Shown here piece after piece: positions 1 to 12,541 of a stretch of 64,000 bases of DNA. Position numbers and translations under genes: made by a program. This DNA comes from Syngnathus acus (Eukaryota > Chordata > Actinopteri > Syngnathiformes > Syngnathidae). The notes below the pieces were generated by a model. It had not been told where the DNA came from. It saw only the letters and a program-made list of their open reading frames with translations, and ran no database searches. The DNA is taken from assembly GCF_901709675.1 (NCBI RefSeq), contig NC_051095.1:2460295-2524294 (forward strand), given 5' to 3'. How positions within the stretch are numbered: the first letter of the stretch is position 1; each line of letters begins with the position of its first letter.

Positions 1-211
1 ATAAGGCGCACCTTCAATGAATGGCCCATTTTAAAACTTTGTTCATATATAAGATATATACATTTGGCCCGCGGACCAGACTTTGGATACGCCTGCTGTA
101 GTGGCTCAATATTGGTCCATATATAAGGCGCACCTGATTATAAGGCGCACTGTCGGCTTTTGAGAAAATTTTAGGTTTTTAGGTGCGCCTTATAGTGCGG
201 AAAATACGGTA
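1..211. mobile_element. Short inverted-repeat element (MITE), cut by the window edge
   Basis: The segment ends in GGTGCGCCTTATAGTGCGG followed by AAAATACGGTA. The complementary ATAAGGCGCACC motif occurs at base 1 and again internally near 126-150. This is the far terminal inverted repeat of a small non-autonomous DNA element whose other end lies outside the window. A related element with a diverged terminus sits at 29,887-30,061. No coding capacity is seen. The superfamily is not assigned, although insertion next to TA would fit Tc1/mariner-like MITEs. Confidence 0.7.
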
Positions 212-3200
212 AATGCCCGCAGGAATCTGAACATGTCTATTGGGTTTTTGAAATTCCGAAGAAGACCCTCGGCTTGTAAACGTAATCGAGTTAGCGCCAT
301 CTACCTGCAATTGCTACTGCTCTATCTGCAAGGAATCTTGTTTTTTTGAGACTCCCACTTTGATCGAAGCCAAGCAAGCGGACACTGAGATTGAAAAATA
401 CCCCCAGAATTGCTAACATCTCGACCCATTCAGAAGCCATAAAACGGCTAAGCTCTAAATATCCAATCGAGAGTTGATTGTGTCGGTTTTACAGAGGTTG
501 TGTGACTTTCCCCACCAACGTTCATAAAGGAGGAATCCTCAAGCGTGGGGGAGGGGCGACACTCATCCATCAGCCTCACTGTGCTCCGTTCTTGCCGGCG
601 GCCTGACATTGCAGCCGTACTTACAAATGGATGTGCCACTCTTGCCTCTGTTCTTCAAACCTCTCCCTTGCCAGACTCCCCAAGTTGAAAGACTCAAAAT
701 ACAGCTCACGCCGCGAGTTGAGATCTATTTTCAATCTGCTGCTGCAGCAGGTAAAGAGACATGTGCTTTACCTTTTGTCGTTTGATATCTGGGTTTGGTT
801 TCTAGCGTGAGGATTCCTCCTCTGAAGACGTCGCAGAGCGCCGTTTGAATCGCAACCGCGGAGGAACAAGCGAGTACAACAGTTGGATGATGGGAAATAG
901 GACGGGGCTTTAAGAAAACCGCAAAGATCTGAAAAACATCATCGCCTCGCTCCACCGATTGTCTAGAATAACGACTCGCTTCTTCCCTCAGCACATGGAT
1001 CTTTAGAATTCTGCCCTACAACTAAATCCGTGCTTCTGTAACTTCCCTCTCCGGGGTTCTGCACTTCTGGTTGAACGCTACAGAGGGAATCTGGATCCCC
1101 GGCAGCGCCAGATGGTTTGCCAGTTCCTCGTCAGCTGTTCAAACAGCAGCCCCGATATGCAAGTGCGGTGGGCTCACGCGAGCCCCTCGGGCCCTTTTCA
1201 GACACTGTCAAAGGCAGCAGAGTGTAGCAAGTACGGTTAGCTTCCAATGGATCTCCAGCTATTTCATGGTGTATACAAACAAAGGAGATCCGATGCTAAT
1301 GCCGTCTTTACCAGAAGATCAAACTCAAAACAACTGCGGTTAACCGGCAGAGCTGGAATCGTCTTGAAATTAAATCGACGGACATTGCTAGCCGTGCATA
1401 TAGCAAGCGTCGCTTGCGGGCATAATGCACAGAACAGACAGCACGAGGCTCATCATCAAAAAACCTTCCAGATCCAGGGCTCCTCTCAGGAGAGACAAAC
1501 CAATTAATACTGGCAGCTAAGTCTTATCTTGAGCACTGAGTACTTTTTTTGCTATCTCGCTACCTCATTTTCCCTCCGATCGGCCGTCCGTCATTGGCCT
1601 CATTTGCGAGAGCCGGTCTGGTTTTAAGCGCCGGGGGTGAGGCTGGGTGGACGTCTTTTGTGTCTTTGTTGCTTGGGAGATTGAGTGTAATTGCTGCATT
1701 CTGTGCTAATTAACGGTCCCACGGAGATAAGCCGGCGAGACGGTCTGAGCTGTATCGGTGCGGATTTGCTGATGAAGGGACATTTGCAGGTGCGAGTGCG
1801 AAGCAACATGACAACCGGTCCGACTTTGGAACGCTACTTATATTATAATTAGAGACATTCGTTTTTTTGGGGGGGGGGAGGGGCAATGTGTCAACACCGC
1901 GAAGGTGAAATATTCCCACCAAAGCTATTGTTCGTTGAAATGAAATCAAAATATCCCAAAATTCTCGTGGAATGCCGAAGGATAATAAATCGATAACTCC
2001 CAAGGGAATAGCGATCGTTTGTCGGAGGTCGTCACGAAATGGTTTCGGAGGCTCTTAACGAGGGAAAACGTACATGAAATTACGTAGCTCATTGGTTTCG
2101 ACATCAAAGAACCGACAGATCAGAGCTTCTTAGATCTCCTTGACTCGTCAACAACACACAACACCGCGCCCGAGTTCGCGGCTACGGCAGCCAGCAGCGC
2201 TCGCGCACGGAATCAGAGAAGCTAATCCGCCGGTGACGACAGAGCCTTAATACGGAGGCCGAGGAGGCGAGGGACTGTGTGCTGAGGGATTATGGGTAAG
2301 CAGATGAGCAAACATTAAAAACGCTATAACGGTAAACAATGCTGGCTCGAGCGTTGCCGAGGGAAGTCGCTTTTCTTTTCAGAAGGGAAACTGAAAAGCT
2401 TGCAGATGTTTTTTCGCCAGACCCGGTTTTTGATAACGTTGACGACCCGAGCCCGGCGGTCATTATCTGGCAAACTACAGCCCAACGTCAAGGCAATTTC
2501 CCGATAATCACCCGAGATAGATACGGCTCTTCTGATTTTTGCCGCTCCACTTTGAAACCAAAACGTAGAGCTCGCTACTCTCGGGCGGCGGCGGCGGCCA
2601 TTATTGCTCACCTCCATCCCATCAAAAGATTCAATTCCGCAATCAGACTCTTGTACTTGAACAAAGATAAGCCTATTGCTTCTAGACTGCGGCTGTCTCC
2701 TTGGCTCGGATCCACTCTGCTATGTTTGTACGTTGCCATAGAAGTCTTTGGGTTGTTTTGTCAAAGCCCAACGTGTCAGATGGATTTTGAGAAGCGTCTG
2801 TCAGGCGTTTTTTAAACTTCCTATCATGCTCCCAGGTCATCTAACAGCAATGCCTCATTATCAGATGAGGGTGACAAAGCGTCGCTATTTGACAAGCCGT
2901 TGCCTCCACAGATTGTTGCGTGAAGAAAGACCACCGCACCGCCGCCGCCGCACCTGACCCCCCCACCCCGCGCCCCTACTCCCCCCCTGCGGCATTTGTG
3001 TTGACTTGTTCTGCGGCAACAGTTTCGCTTTGCTTTCCATCTCCTCGTTCCACTCGCACTCTTTCCGAGCCGCTGGCTGCGGCCTTTAATCGTCGGTGGC
3101 ACCTGTCCCCACGAGCCATAATGTCCCCCATCCATCAGCAGGGGGGGACGGCGGCTAGTATGGCTCCCAATTGCCTCCCCTCCCCCCCTCCCCTTTCCTC

Positions 3201-6200
3201 ACCCATCACTGATCTAGGCAGGGGGAAAAGCTGCTCACGCTACCACGCTAGAGAGATCGGGAAGTGTCTGATGAAGAAGCAATTACACAATATTGATCTC
3301 GACCTATCTAGAGCGATCAAGAACCGATGGTTGAGCGGTCCACTAAGACCAGAACTACAAATCATGTTACGAAAGGAGTCAAAGCATGGAAACCCAAACT
3401 TGTTTGTTTTTCAATTCTCTGTCAAGCATGTGAATAAATGTTAAGGTGGTCGACAATGTAAACGCATTCGTGATTCTGTTGATGGAGTAATTAATATTTT
3501 AAAATTATTTTATGGAAAACAAAAAACATCTATAAACGGGAGTTCGAGTGAATCATTGTTTTGGAAATTTTAGCGGGCAACGTAAACATGGGTAAACATT
3601 CCCGATTTTGATAACGAATCGATAAATGTTCACCATTAGCCACCTTAAGATGGATCACATGCGTACTAAAAGAGGAAAAAGAATGATGTCAGAGGTGTGT
3701 ATTAAAAAATAAACGATTTTCTTTCCCCCAAAGCATCACGAATGCTAATCACGGTAAACGACGTGTTATTCGCCGCACTGGGTGTCATTAAATGTGTGGG
3801 AGGAAGAAAAAAGAATGGCTGACAACGTGCCAGCGTGAGATGTTTCTCTCCGACAAGGTTTTTCCGATTCTTTTTAAAGGAACGTCTATATTTAGACAAC
3901 AAAGGAAATGTTTGCAGGAGTCATTAAAAAGTTGACGCTTTCGTTTTACTCATTTTTAGTGTCAGCTGCATCTGTTTGGTCTTCACTCGGATTCCCGTTG
4001 TTATCAACTCCGCATCTCGAAACATTTCATTCGGCATTTACTGGCGTCAAAAGACTACGACGATGGGTCGAGGGTCGGTTGAAGACAGCAAGGTCCCGGA
4101 GGTCAAATCGATCCGGGCCTTTTGTGACCCTGACTAAAGAATCATGATTCGGGACATTTTTCCACCGTTGTCAAAACGGACCTGCCCTCAGAAGCGAGCC
4201 TTTCCGACATATGTGCTTACTCACACACACGGGCCGACCCACACACACACTTTGTTATCCCTAAGTGGTTGATATATTTTTTTTTTGGCCTGTGCATTTC
4301 AGGCAACCCCCCCCCCATCATCACCACTACTGTGACCGCAACACGCCTTCGCCGCCGCACTGCGCCTTGTCTCATCTTATTCCTTTTGACAGCGGGGTAT
4401 AAACACCGAGCCCGAGCTGGAGTAAATGGAAGTGAACGGTGTGTGCGGCTCGCACGGACTTGATCCTTCTGCGGAGTGCCCTGAAGCCGAAAAGATCCAA
4501 AACACTTCACCCATTAAGAAAGGGATAGCTGGCCTGCAGGGGGCACACTTGCGTAGATAATTAGTTAACTTCTGAATGATGCGGTTATTTGTCCTCTGAG
4601 GAATTTTGGTTGCGGAGTCTCTTTAATTATGAGTCGGTGGGTGAAAATATGGCGTTGTTGGGGTCATTTGCTCGATTTGTGGCTATCGTCCTGGTAAATG
4701 AGGTGACTATGCGGGAACCTCAGTTTGCAGACGACTTTTTTTTAAGAACTGAAGAAGCCTTGTGGATTAAAAAAAAAAAAAAAAAAGAAGAATTATTAAA
4801 ATGAAGAACAGTCCATTTGACATTCATGCAGATTGAACTTCATTCGGACATTTTGGTTCCTTGGAGGTTGTCATGCTAATTGGCAGTATGGGTCTTGCAT
4901 TAAGACATTCACATTAAATCACCGTCTTGATGGCTTAGGACAAAAAAAAAAAAAAAAAATTGTTAAGCAGTCCCCGAAATTGAATAGCTCTCATGAGAAT
5001 GTGTTCTCACAATTATGTATTATTATTTTGTACTTAACAAGGTGGAGTAAAACACCTAGCACGTGTCGAGCCGTACGACTCAATGAGAGGTTTGACTTTT
5101 GCGGCTTTTAAATGTCTTTCCATTCCCATCATTGGATCTCATTGAATTGCTGATGTCGCAAAGCGAGCTGCAATTTCCCCCCCGGCACGCAATTTCGAGT
5201 GGCCCCGGTCGAGACTGCAAATGCACCCTAAGTGGTGTTTTACTCTCGGGCTGGAGACACCTGCGGCTTCCTCACATTTCCAAATGGATTATTAAAGGCG
5301 GGCGAGACACGATGATTAAGAAAAGAGCAGCGAGTGACTGGCTGTTCTACATAATGTTGCCTTCAGTCAGGTCTGAACCTGCCGAACTGCTGATGAACCT
5401 TTGGTGCTCTCCAAAGCCCATCATCCAAAGCATTAAGACCTGAGACGCTTTCAATTGAAAGCATATTTCATATCCGGCACGTGTCGCATAGAAGCGTGCT
5501 GTTCTTTGGAATGTGCCCATCGGGCATATACGCACAAAATGAAATTCATTCTCGAAAGATATGTTGACTGCTTGCGTCACACGTTGAGGATTCAACAGAT
5601 GAAATAGGCAGCGTTGAGATGATTTGGGTTTGTAACACGAATGCGCCCGAGTTTTGCTCCCGGGAAGAGCTTGATGAGGAACGAGCTCATTAAAGCGCCA
5701 CCCGAAAGGGATGCCGTGAATTGCCTCGCTGCCCTCTGCCATTCGATGCCCGACCCTCGGACGAAGGACGCTGCGGTGGCATCGATTTTCTCAATGTCCA
5801 TAATGCCCAACTGAGCAGGGAGATGAACAAGAACGCCTAGGTAAAAAAATAAATAAAAGACTACCACCATAATTGAAGATTTAAAATGCAAAAGTGATCG
5901 AGTGGCATTTAGACAAAAGTGGAGCCGGTGGATGTGCTTTTTGTTGGGATGTCTCAACTCGTCGGTACGGCACTAATATTATTTCTTGTTGAAGGATCAT
6001 AGCGCTGAGGCACAAATGCTATTTAGCATTAGCATTTAGCTCGGGGACAAAGAGCGAATTTATGTGACGTTCACAAGCGTGACATAACCTCATTTGACTC
6101 CATTGGAAAAAAAAAACGAGCTGTCTGCTTTGGCATTTGAGCTCTTCCAGTATGCGTTTAATTTTTATTTCTTTTTTTTGATTGACACTCTCTGAGAGGT

Positions 6201-7494
6201 ATTAACTCAACGGTATGCTTAATTACAGTATTAAGTTGTAACCTGTCAACGATATTGATAATCAGCCACCAAGCGGTCGTCCATCGGATGTAGGCAGGTG
6301 GAAACATTTGGGAATAAATTGAGAGCGACCAAGCAGGAAAATAATCTGTTATGTGACATAATTTAAATGCTGCAAAAGGCAAAGGGGGGGCCCCGAGGAC
6401 ATCTTGGAGTAGTAAATAGTTCTGCGAGCCCGGTGAGATCATGACACTTTCTTCTTTTACCTCAATCTATTGTAACTGGGGCGCCAAAGCACAAATGTAT
6501 ATCTCTTCAGTTGTTGAGATGCTAAACTATGCTGGATTTCTTTTTGCTAATTTTTTCTATTTTTACTGTGTATGTGAAAGCAAAAAAATAACTAGTTGAC
6601 TTTTCATTTCCCGGCAGTAAAGCCCATCTGCCGTGATGCCTCCGCTTTCCAAAGGTTGAGCGCCGACTCGGGTACGCCACCGAGTCAATTGCGTGCCGAG
6701 GTAATCTTGTCAAAGTGGTGCACCTGCAAAGGATATTCCTTTTACCTGGCTTCCAGAATAATGCATAGCAGCGGTTTGCGTACGCACACCGCGTGGACTT
6801 AAAAAGGAGACATTTACTCCAGCGCTCTTCATCTTCAAAGAGAGAAATACAATAAAAATGGAAGCTAAAGAACTTTGGAGCAGCACGGAGAATGGATGAC
6901 ACTTATTTAGAAGCGCCACGTCTCCTCCCAGTGGTCTTCAGACTGACTGGAACGTAATGAAGACAGTCCATCAGTCCGTCCTTTGCTTTATTTGGCCGTT
7001 TGTTTACATCTTGCCCTCTGTGTGCATGTTAAACCAGAAGCGCTGCTTCCTTACAGTGGACATTTGTTTTGTTGCGAGAAAAAGAAAACCGCCGTCGTCA
7101 GTACACCACTTTGTGTTGAAAAACAAACCGCTTTAGGAGACACCAAAAGCACTCCGAGCGTCTGTTTTGTGCCACGCTGACGTATCTGAACTGACTTTAC
7201 TTTGCAAGCTCGGCACTTAGACGCAATGGTGTCTGTTTGCACATGAAAGCCCGCAGCACTCCAGGACAAAAAGGAAAAAACATGAAGAAGGCATCAAACA
7301 CGCGTCGAGCGCCCGGGTTTGATCGTATTCGTGGTTTGTCGTACAATCGCTGCCTCGATTCCGACAAATTCTACTTGGACGTGTGATGAGCTAAGCGCCG
7401 AGACGACCAGCGTGGCGCAGTATTTATCGAGAGAGACAAAGGGCGGGAGAGACGTAATCTCCTTGATGGGCAGAGTGGCAACCGAAGTTGTTAT
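212..7494. other. Non-coding stretch without a recognisable gene
   Basis: All open frames here are short, overlap one another on both strands and lack recognisable domains; the longest, about 158 codons at 2,339-2,815, has no familiar motif. The DNA is unique-looking and of mixed composition, with short A runs near 4,770 and 4,940, a GC-rich patch near 2,930-3,200 and a CA-rich patch near 4,225-4,250. I see no exon with convincing splice signals and phase. It could be intergenic or a large intron. Confidence 0.6.
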
Positions 7495-7502
7495 TATAGA
7501 TT

Positions 7503-7836
7503 CAGGGGTGTCAAACTCGTTTTTTCCACGGGCCGCATTGTCGTCATAGCTTCTTCCAGAGGGCCATTATGACTGTCAACCCAAATCAATGTTTGAGCAC
7601 CTCATATTATATACAGTAAAAGCTAAAAAACAAACTCACAAATAACTCATTTTCAAATCAGATGAGTAAAAACTGGTCAAATATTTAAAAAAAAAAAAAA
7701 GATATTATTAAAAGTGAAGACAATTTGCAATTCTAGTAATGACACACGAATTTGATGCACAATTTGTCTTCGCGGGCCACATAAAATGATGTGGCGGGCC
7801 GTATCTAGCCCCCGGGCCTTGAGTTTGACACCTGTG
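7503..7836. mobile_element. Non-autonomous hAT-type element, copy 1
   Basis: The element starts with CAGGGGTGTCAAACTC and ends with GAGTTTGACACCTGTG, an imperfect terminal inverted repeat. The interior (GGGCCGCATTG near the left, GCGGGCCACATAAAATGATG near the right) is shared with the copy at 34,564-34,845. This copy is longer because of extra sequence around an A-rich tract at 7,687-7,740. The flanks do not show a clean 8-bp duplication, so this may be the older or a rearranged copy. No transposase is encoded. Confidence 0.85.
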
Positions 7837-8542
7837 GATTAGATCAATTTGGTAAAACCTGAGTAGTGCCGGAGTAAAATCCCCTGTGACGATGTAGTCA
7901 GACTCCAGGCAATTCGCCACTTTGAGATGCTCAAAGTGCTAGTTAAAAGTAGTATCCTGAGTTTCGAAAATGATTAAAAAGGTTGGTGCCGGAGGATCTC
8001 AGAGCTCGCAAGGGTTCAAACGGCAAAGGGAGTTCTGAAAGATACGAAGGCCTGAGAACATTAAAGCTTTTAAAAAGCAGCAATAAAACTTGAGAGAAAA
8101 AAAAAAAAAAAAAGGATTTTAAAATTGATTTAATATCCTCCCACCTTTCAGTCTTAGTCAGGACACATTTTGCCCAATTCTGTAATTATTATAGACATGA
8201 CGTAGAAAAATAATGCATTAGTGTAATCAATTTGGCTACGGATCAAAGCATCCATTAGCGTCTCCAATAATGAGTCCAAAATATCACCCGAGTTCTTCTC
8301 CTGTAGAAACTTTCACTCTCTGGGCCTCAAGAGGGATGATTGAAACTTGTGTTTTGTACTGGTTAAGATGGAGAAAAATCTCTGACATCCAAGATTTGAT
8401 GTCCACGATAGTTAAAAATAGCATCCCAAAAAAAACAATAAAGGACCTCAAGTTGAACCTTGCGGCACACCGCCTGTATCTAAACTCACCATTGAATTAC
8501 CATTAACTTTCTTTCAGTGAGCTAGGATAAAAATCAGCATCA
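7837..8542. other. Spacer without a gene
   Basis: AT-rich sequence with an A run near 8,097-8,113. The stretch at about 7,970-8,540 has the feel of an old interspersed repeat and leads straight into the LINE relic that follows, but I cannot delimit it. No open frame with a recognisable domain is present. Confidence 0.4.
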
Positions 8543-8616
8543 GGGAGGCTCCAGATATTTTAGAACGGTGTTGTCTTGTGTGTCAAAAGCAGCGCTTACA
8601 TCCAGCAATACCAACA
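8543..8616 (-). mobile_element. Degenerate LINE reverse-transcriptase fragment
   Basis: Read on the minus strand, these bases translate to a short peptide with the pattern LLDVSAAFDTQDNTVLKYLE. This matches the conserved RT block LLDLSAAFD-T-H-ILL of non-LTR retrotransposons, with the usual DH changed to DN, followed by a stop. Only this block is recognisable, so it is a small relic of an old insertion. The alternative, a chance match, is less likely because the catalytic FD motif and its spacing are kept. Confidence 0.55.
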
Positions 8617-9609
8617 CCGTAAATTTACAGTACTGCTAAACTAATTCAAAATCTTTAGAGCAAATATTACAACGAAATTTAAAATAAATTAATTAAAATG
8701 AAAAAAAAATTTAAAAATTTAAAAATTACTTTTTTTTTGTAAAAATGTTCTTGAAAATCTAAGTCTGGGCAGGAGTTGCTAAAATTGCTCAAATCTAAAC
8801 AGCTCTTCAGAATTGGCCTGTCGCCAGTCTAAAATTGTTGTTTGAACTAAAGACAATTATTCATGTCAGTACTATGGCAAATTAACTACTTGTTGGTGTT
8901 GTTCGACAAAAGAAAAACGCACTTTAAACGCCAAGATAGTTTTTAGCCGCTCCACTTCAACCGAGAAATCACTGAATAAAACAAATCAATCTGGCCGAGA
9001 GAGAGCGTCTCTATTTATCGCCGCGTGACAGAGACATATGTCAAGTGAAGGAAGAGTGCGCAAAAAAGTCATTACCATACGTCACATTAAGCGCGCCGAT
9101 GGTGGCGGTCTGGTGGGAAGAATTGCAGCCCGTTAAACAACGACGACGACGTTAAATGTCAAAAGAAAGCCGCGGCGGCAAAGCCGAGTGGACTCGTGAA
9201 TTGTTGTTTTCTTTGACAGAAGCCTTTTGAGCGATGACAGCATGAGTGGTGAATTCGGGAACGTCTAAAAACGCCGCACCAGCGTTTCCAGTCAGCTCTC
9301 AAGCAGACGACATCAACGAGGAGAGCGGGACATTGGTCTCTCATGACGAGCCAATATTTACCACCTATTTTTGAGAGAACAAAAAGTTGTTGTTTTTTTA
9401 GAAAAATTGTGGAAACATCGCTTAGGACTGGGTTTTTTTTTTTATTAATTATTAATTAATTAGTTAATTTTATTTCGCCGTCTGGTAACCCGTCAAACTG
9501 TTTTGTCGCCCCCTGTTGGTTATCGTTTTTCCTATCGAGTGTTCCAGTGTTAATTAAATGAATTTTGTTGCTCTGTACTTGTGACATGGCCAATGAAAAT
9601 AAATTCAAT
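8617..9609. other. AT-rich spacer without a gene
   Basis: Low-complexity A/T tracts (8,640-8,745 and 9,430-9,475) flank ordinary unique sequence. No frame shows a domain or exon-like splice pattern. Confidence 0.5.
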
Positions 9610-9989
9610 TAGTCCGGTGGGGCACTGGGTAGCACGTCCGCCTCACAGTTAGGAGGGTGCGGGTTCGATTCCACCTCCGGCCCTCCCTGTGTGGAGTTTG
9701 CATGTTCTCCCCGGGCCCGCGTGGGTTTTCTCCGGGCACTCCGGTTTCCTCCCACATCCCAAAAACATGCTTGGTAGGCCGATTGAAGACTCCAAATTGT
9801 CCCTAGGTGTGAGTGAGAGTGCAAATGGTTGTTTGTCTCTGTGTGCCCTGCGATTGGCTGGTAACCGGTTCAGGGCGTCCCCCGCCTACTGCCCGATGAC
9901 GGCTGGGATAGGCTCCAGCACTCCCGCGACCCCCGTGGGGACTAAGCGGTTCAGAAAATGGATGGATGGATGGATGGATAGTCCGGTGG
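9610..9989 (+). mobile_element. tRNA-derived SINE with 11-bp target-site duplication
   Basis: The direct repeats TAGTCCGGTGG at 9,610-9,620 and 9,979-9,989 bound the insertion exactly. The body starts with a tRNA-like head (box-A-like GGGTAGCACGTC at 9,627-9,638, box B GGGTTCGATTCC at 9,661-9,672). It continues through a long conserved core and ends in a (ATGG)n tail at about 9,957-9,978. The near-perfect duplication and intact boxes point to a fairly recent insertion. The 3' end resembles the end of the LINE at 39,231-40,108, so that LINE class is a candidate mobiliser. The open frames across it are incidental. Confidence 0.92.
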
Positions 9990-11340
9990 TCCTTAAGGAA
10001 AAATCAAAAACAAAGTTGGGGAAATAGAAATAAAAACAGAAGGATAGGGCTGCGTTTATTTGCGCGAGTTTGTTGTGGCATTTGGATGTATGGGGGCGGC
10101 ACCGCATGCGGCAACGTCGACACTTAGGAGGCTTGATGAGCTGGGAAGCAATTCAAACCTCCCGCTGCTGCAAGTTGGCTGCGAAGGCCTCGGCAAGCTC
10201 TGCTTGCGTGCACGTGCGTGGTAGAAACTGTTAGCGTAACCGTTGCGTGTTAGTGGGACAAAGCGTCAACGTAACTGGAGTGACCCATCCCGCAGCGACA
10301 TTTGGAAGTCAACAGTTTTTGATGGGTGTTTTTTTTTTTTTCCCCCCTTCCTGATTCTCTCGACCAATCAATGAACCGCGAGGTGTCTAGCCCCGCCCCA
10401 TTGGTACCATAAGTTCTACTTGAGGTTTGTTATTGTTTTTTTTACACTTTTGATGTACCATGGATACATTTGCAGTAAATAAGACAGATAAACATCCTTG
10501 ACTCTCCACTTTATCTTCTTCTGTCAAATACGCAGCAAATTGCTCTGCCTGTCAGCCTAATTGCTATTTACAGCAAAACATCAACATGCACACCAAAAAA
10601 AAATAAAAAATCCATCAGGGATTTGTGCGGCAGATTCTCTCTGAAAATAAAACCGGCATTTTCTGAGGTTGAATTAAAGAAGTGCGGCATTAAGATGAAA
10701 AGCATTCGGTTTTTAGTCCTTTGTTAGTCATCAGCATGAATCATGGGCCGCTCGGAGGCGAAGGTTCACGTTTTGCCCGAAAGCAGAAGAGGACCCTTGA
10801 AAAACATCTGCAAACATAGTCAAGGAGACGAAAAGATGTTGCAATATGGAAAAATGCCAGCTGGGATGCGCAATGTTTTTTGTTTTGTTTTTTCTTCTCA
10901 AAGCCGAACGACAATATTTGCTCATTCATCTTGGTGTTTGTGGACGGCTTTTAGCTCATTAGCATGTTTCACGCGTGTGTGTGTGCACGTGCGTCCCTGC
11001 TCAATTCTGCCACTCACCTATCTGTGGCAGATTTTCCACTTAACATGATAGAAAACGCCTTTGGCCATGAATAACACATTCACTCACAACCTCAGGCGGA
11101 GTATTACATGATCATTTGCCTGTGCTGGAATATGATGATATAAAAAAAATATAAAAAAATGGTAAAATTACCCTTGGGGAAGTGGCGACGCGCTATGAAT
11201 TTAAGGACTCTGAAGAGATAGAGAAACGGAGGAGGATACAAAAAAAAAAAAAGAAGCTGCAGCAGTCAGTCGTGATTTGTGTTCCCTCCAGAATTGTGGT
11301 TGCCGGGAGCGAAGGGAGAGAGGAGCCTGTGCTTATCCTT

Positions 11341-11342
<2 letters not shown>
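9990..11342. other. Spacer without a gene
   Basis: Ordinary non-coding sequence. Short overlapping open frames at 10,731-11,048 on both strands show no domain. Homopolymer T runs occur at 10,328-10,340. Confidence 0.5.

Positions 11343-11382
<40 letters not shown>
11343..11382. repeat. (GT)20 microsatellite
   Basis: Uninterrupted GT dinucleotides are visible in the sequence, likely polymorphic in length. Confidence 0.98.
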
Positions 11383-11383
<1 letters not shown>

Positions 11384-12036
11384 ATATGCACGTCAAACTA
11401 ATGGAGTGTCGCTTGCCCGGCAGTGAGCAGGCATCAACGTGTGATTGCAGCTGTGCATTGAAAGATCTCTAAAACCGAGAGACTCGTCAAGTCCTCGAGC
11501 TCCAGCAGCAAACGAGACGCGGCGGTAAGCGGCGCCATCTGAGTCAAACGACGGCTGGCTGGCTCGCTGCGTCTCGCGAGCGTCATTTAGGCTGGAGTTA
11601 ACAAAGTGGATGTTAAGAGGAGACTTTCCGAAGAAGCTCTCTCCCCGTGAGGAACCTCGCTCCTCGTGTTGCCTGGCGACAAGGTTGCCAGGGAGCAAAG
11701 TTTTGATGTAAAGTCAAGAGCACAATAGCGCAAGTCTTCTCTTCTCAGAACGTTTCAGAAGGTTTTGTTGGATTGAAAATGGAGAGCACTGTAGTGGGGG
11801 AACACATCTAATGAGACTGAGGATTTTTTTTTTTTTTTTTTTTTTTTATAAAGAAGGTCCTGCGCTGATTCTTGAAAGCCAAGGCCAGATGGAGAAAAGC
11901 AGCACCAAAACAAACCCGGTGATTTTTCATGTTTCGCAGTGGCTACGGTTTTGAGTTTGTGTATTTCTTTCCCCGTTGTGGCTTTCTCTGTTTCCTTGAA
12001 GGTACTACCAGTTTCTATGACGTCCAAACCATTGGA
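11383..12036. other. Spacer without a gene
   Basis: Non-coding sequence with a long T run at 11,826-11,847. No exon or domain is recognisable. Confidence 0.5.
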
Positions 12037-12541
12037 TTAGAAAAAAACCAAATTGGGTCAAAAAAAGAACAGAAACTTTTTAGGTTATACATTTGACCCA
12101 AAAAGTTGGGTCAGTCGCCAAAACTTGGAATTTTTTTATAAATATATAATAAAAACAATAACCTCTAAAAGTTAAAAAAAAAAAAAATTCCAATCCACTG
12201 TTTGACACCACTCCATTTTCTGCATTGTTTTCAACAAAATGCCCTAATATTTAGTTTGAAAAAAAAGAATAAATAAATAATTCTAATAATAATAATATTA
12301 ATAGTAATAATTTTTTTTTTTTTAGTACAAAACGACCCAATTTTAGGGGTTGCTTTGTACCAAAACAATTGTGTTAACTAGAATTTCGGCCCAATTTTGA
12401 CACAAATTTGGTCGTTTTGAACCCGAGTCTAGGCCGAATGAACAACCAATTTTTGAGGGTTAAATGAACCCGAAAAGGTGAGTCAAATGATCCATTTTTA
12501 ATACATAATTTGATAATCTTTCACCCAATTTTTAGAGTGCA
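12037..12541. repeat. AT-rich interspersed repeat built of ACCCAATTTT-like modules
   Basis: The motif ACCCAA / TTGGGT recurs in both orientations (near 12,052, 12,097, 12,110, 12,345, 12,390 and 12,524), separated by A/T runs, and the segment ends in TTTTTAGAGTGCAC. This arrangement resembles short non-autonomous DNA elements of fish with internal inverted modules. The left boundary and superfamily are uncertain. Confidence 0.4.

Noticed and set aside
2339-2815. Open frame of 158 codons, plus strand
   Set aside because: No recognisable motif or splice context, and a long frame also exists on the opposite strand. Probably chance.
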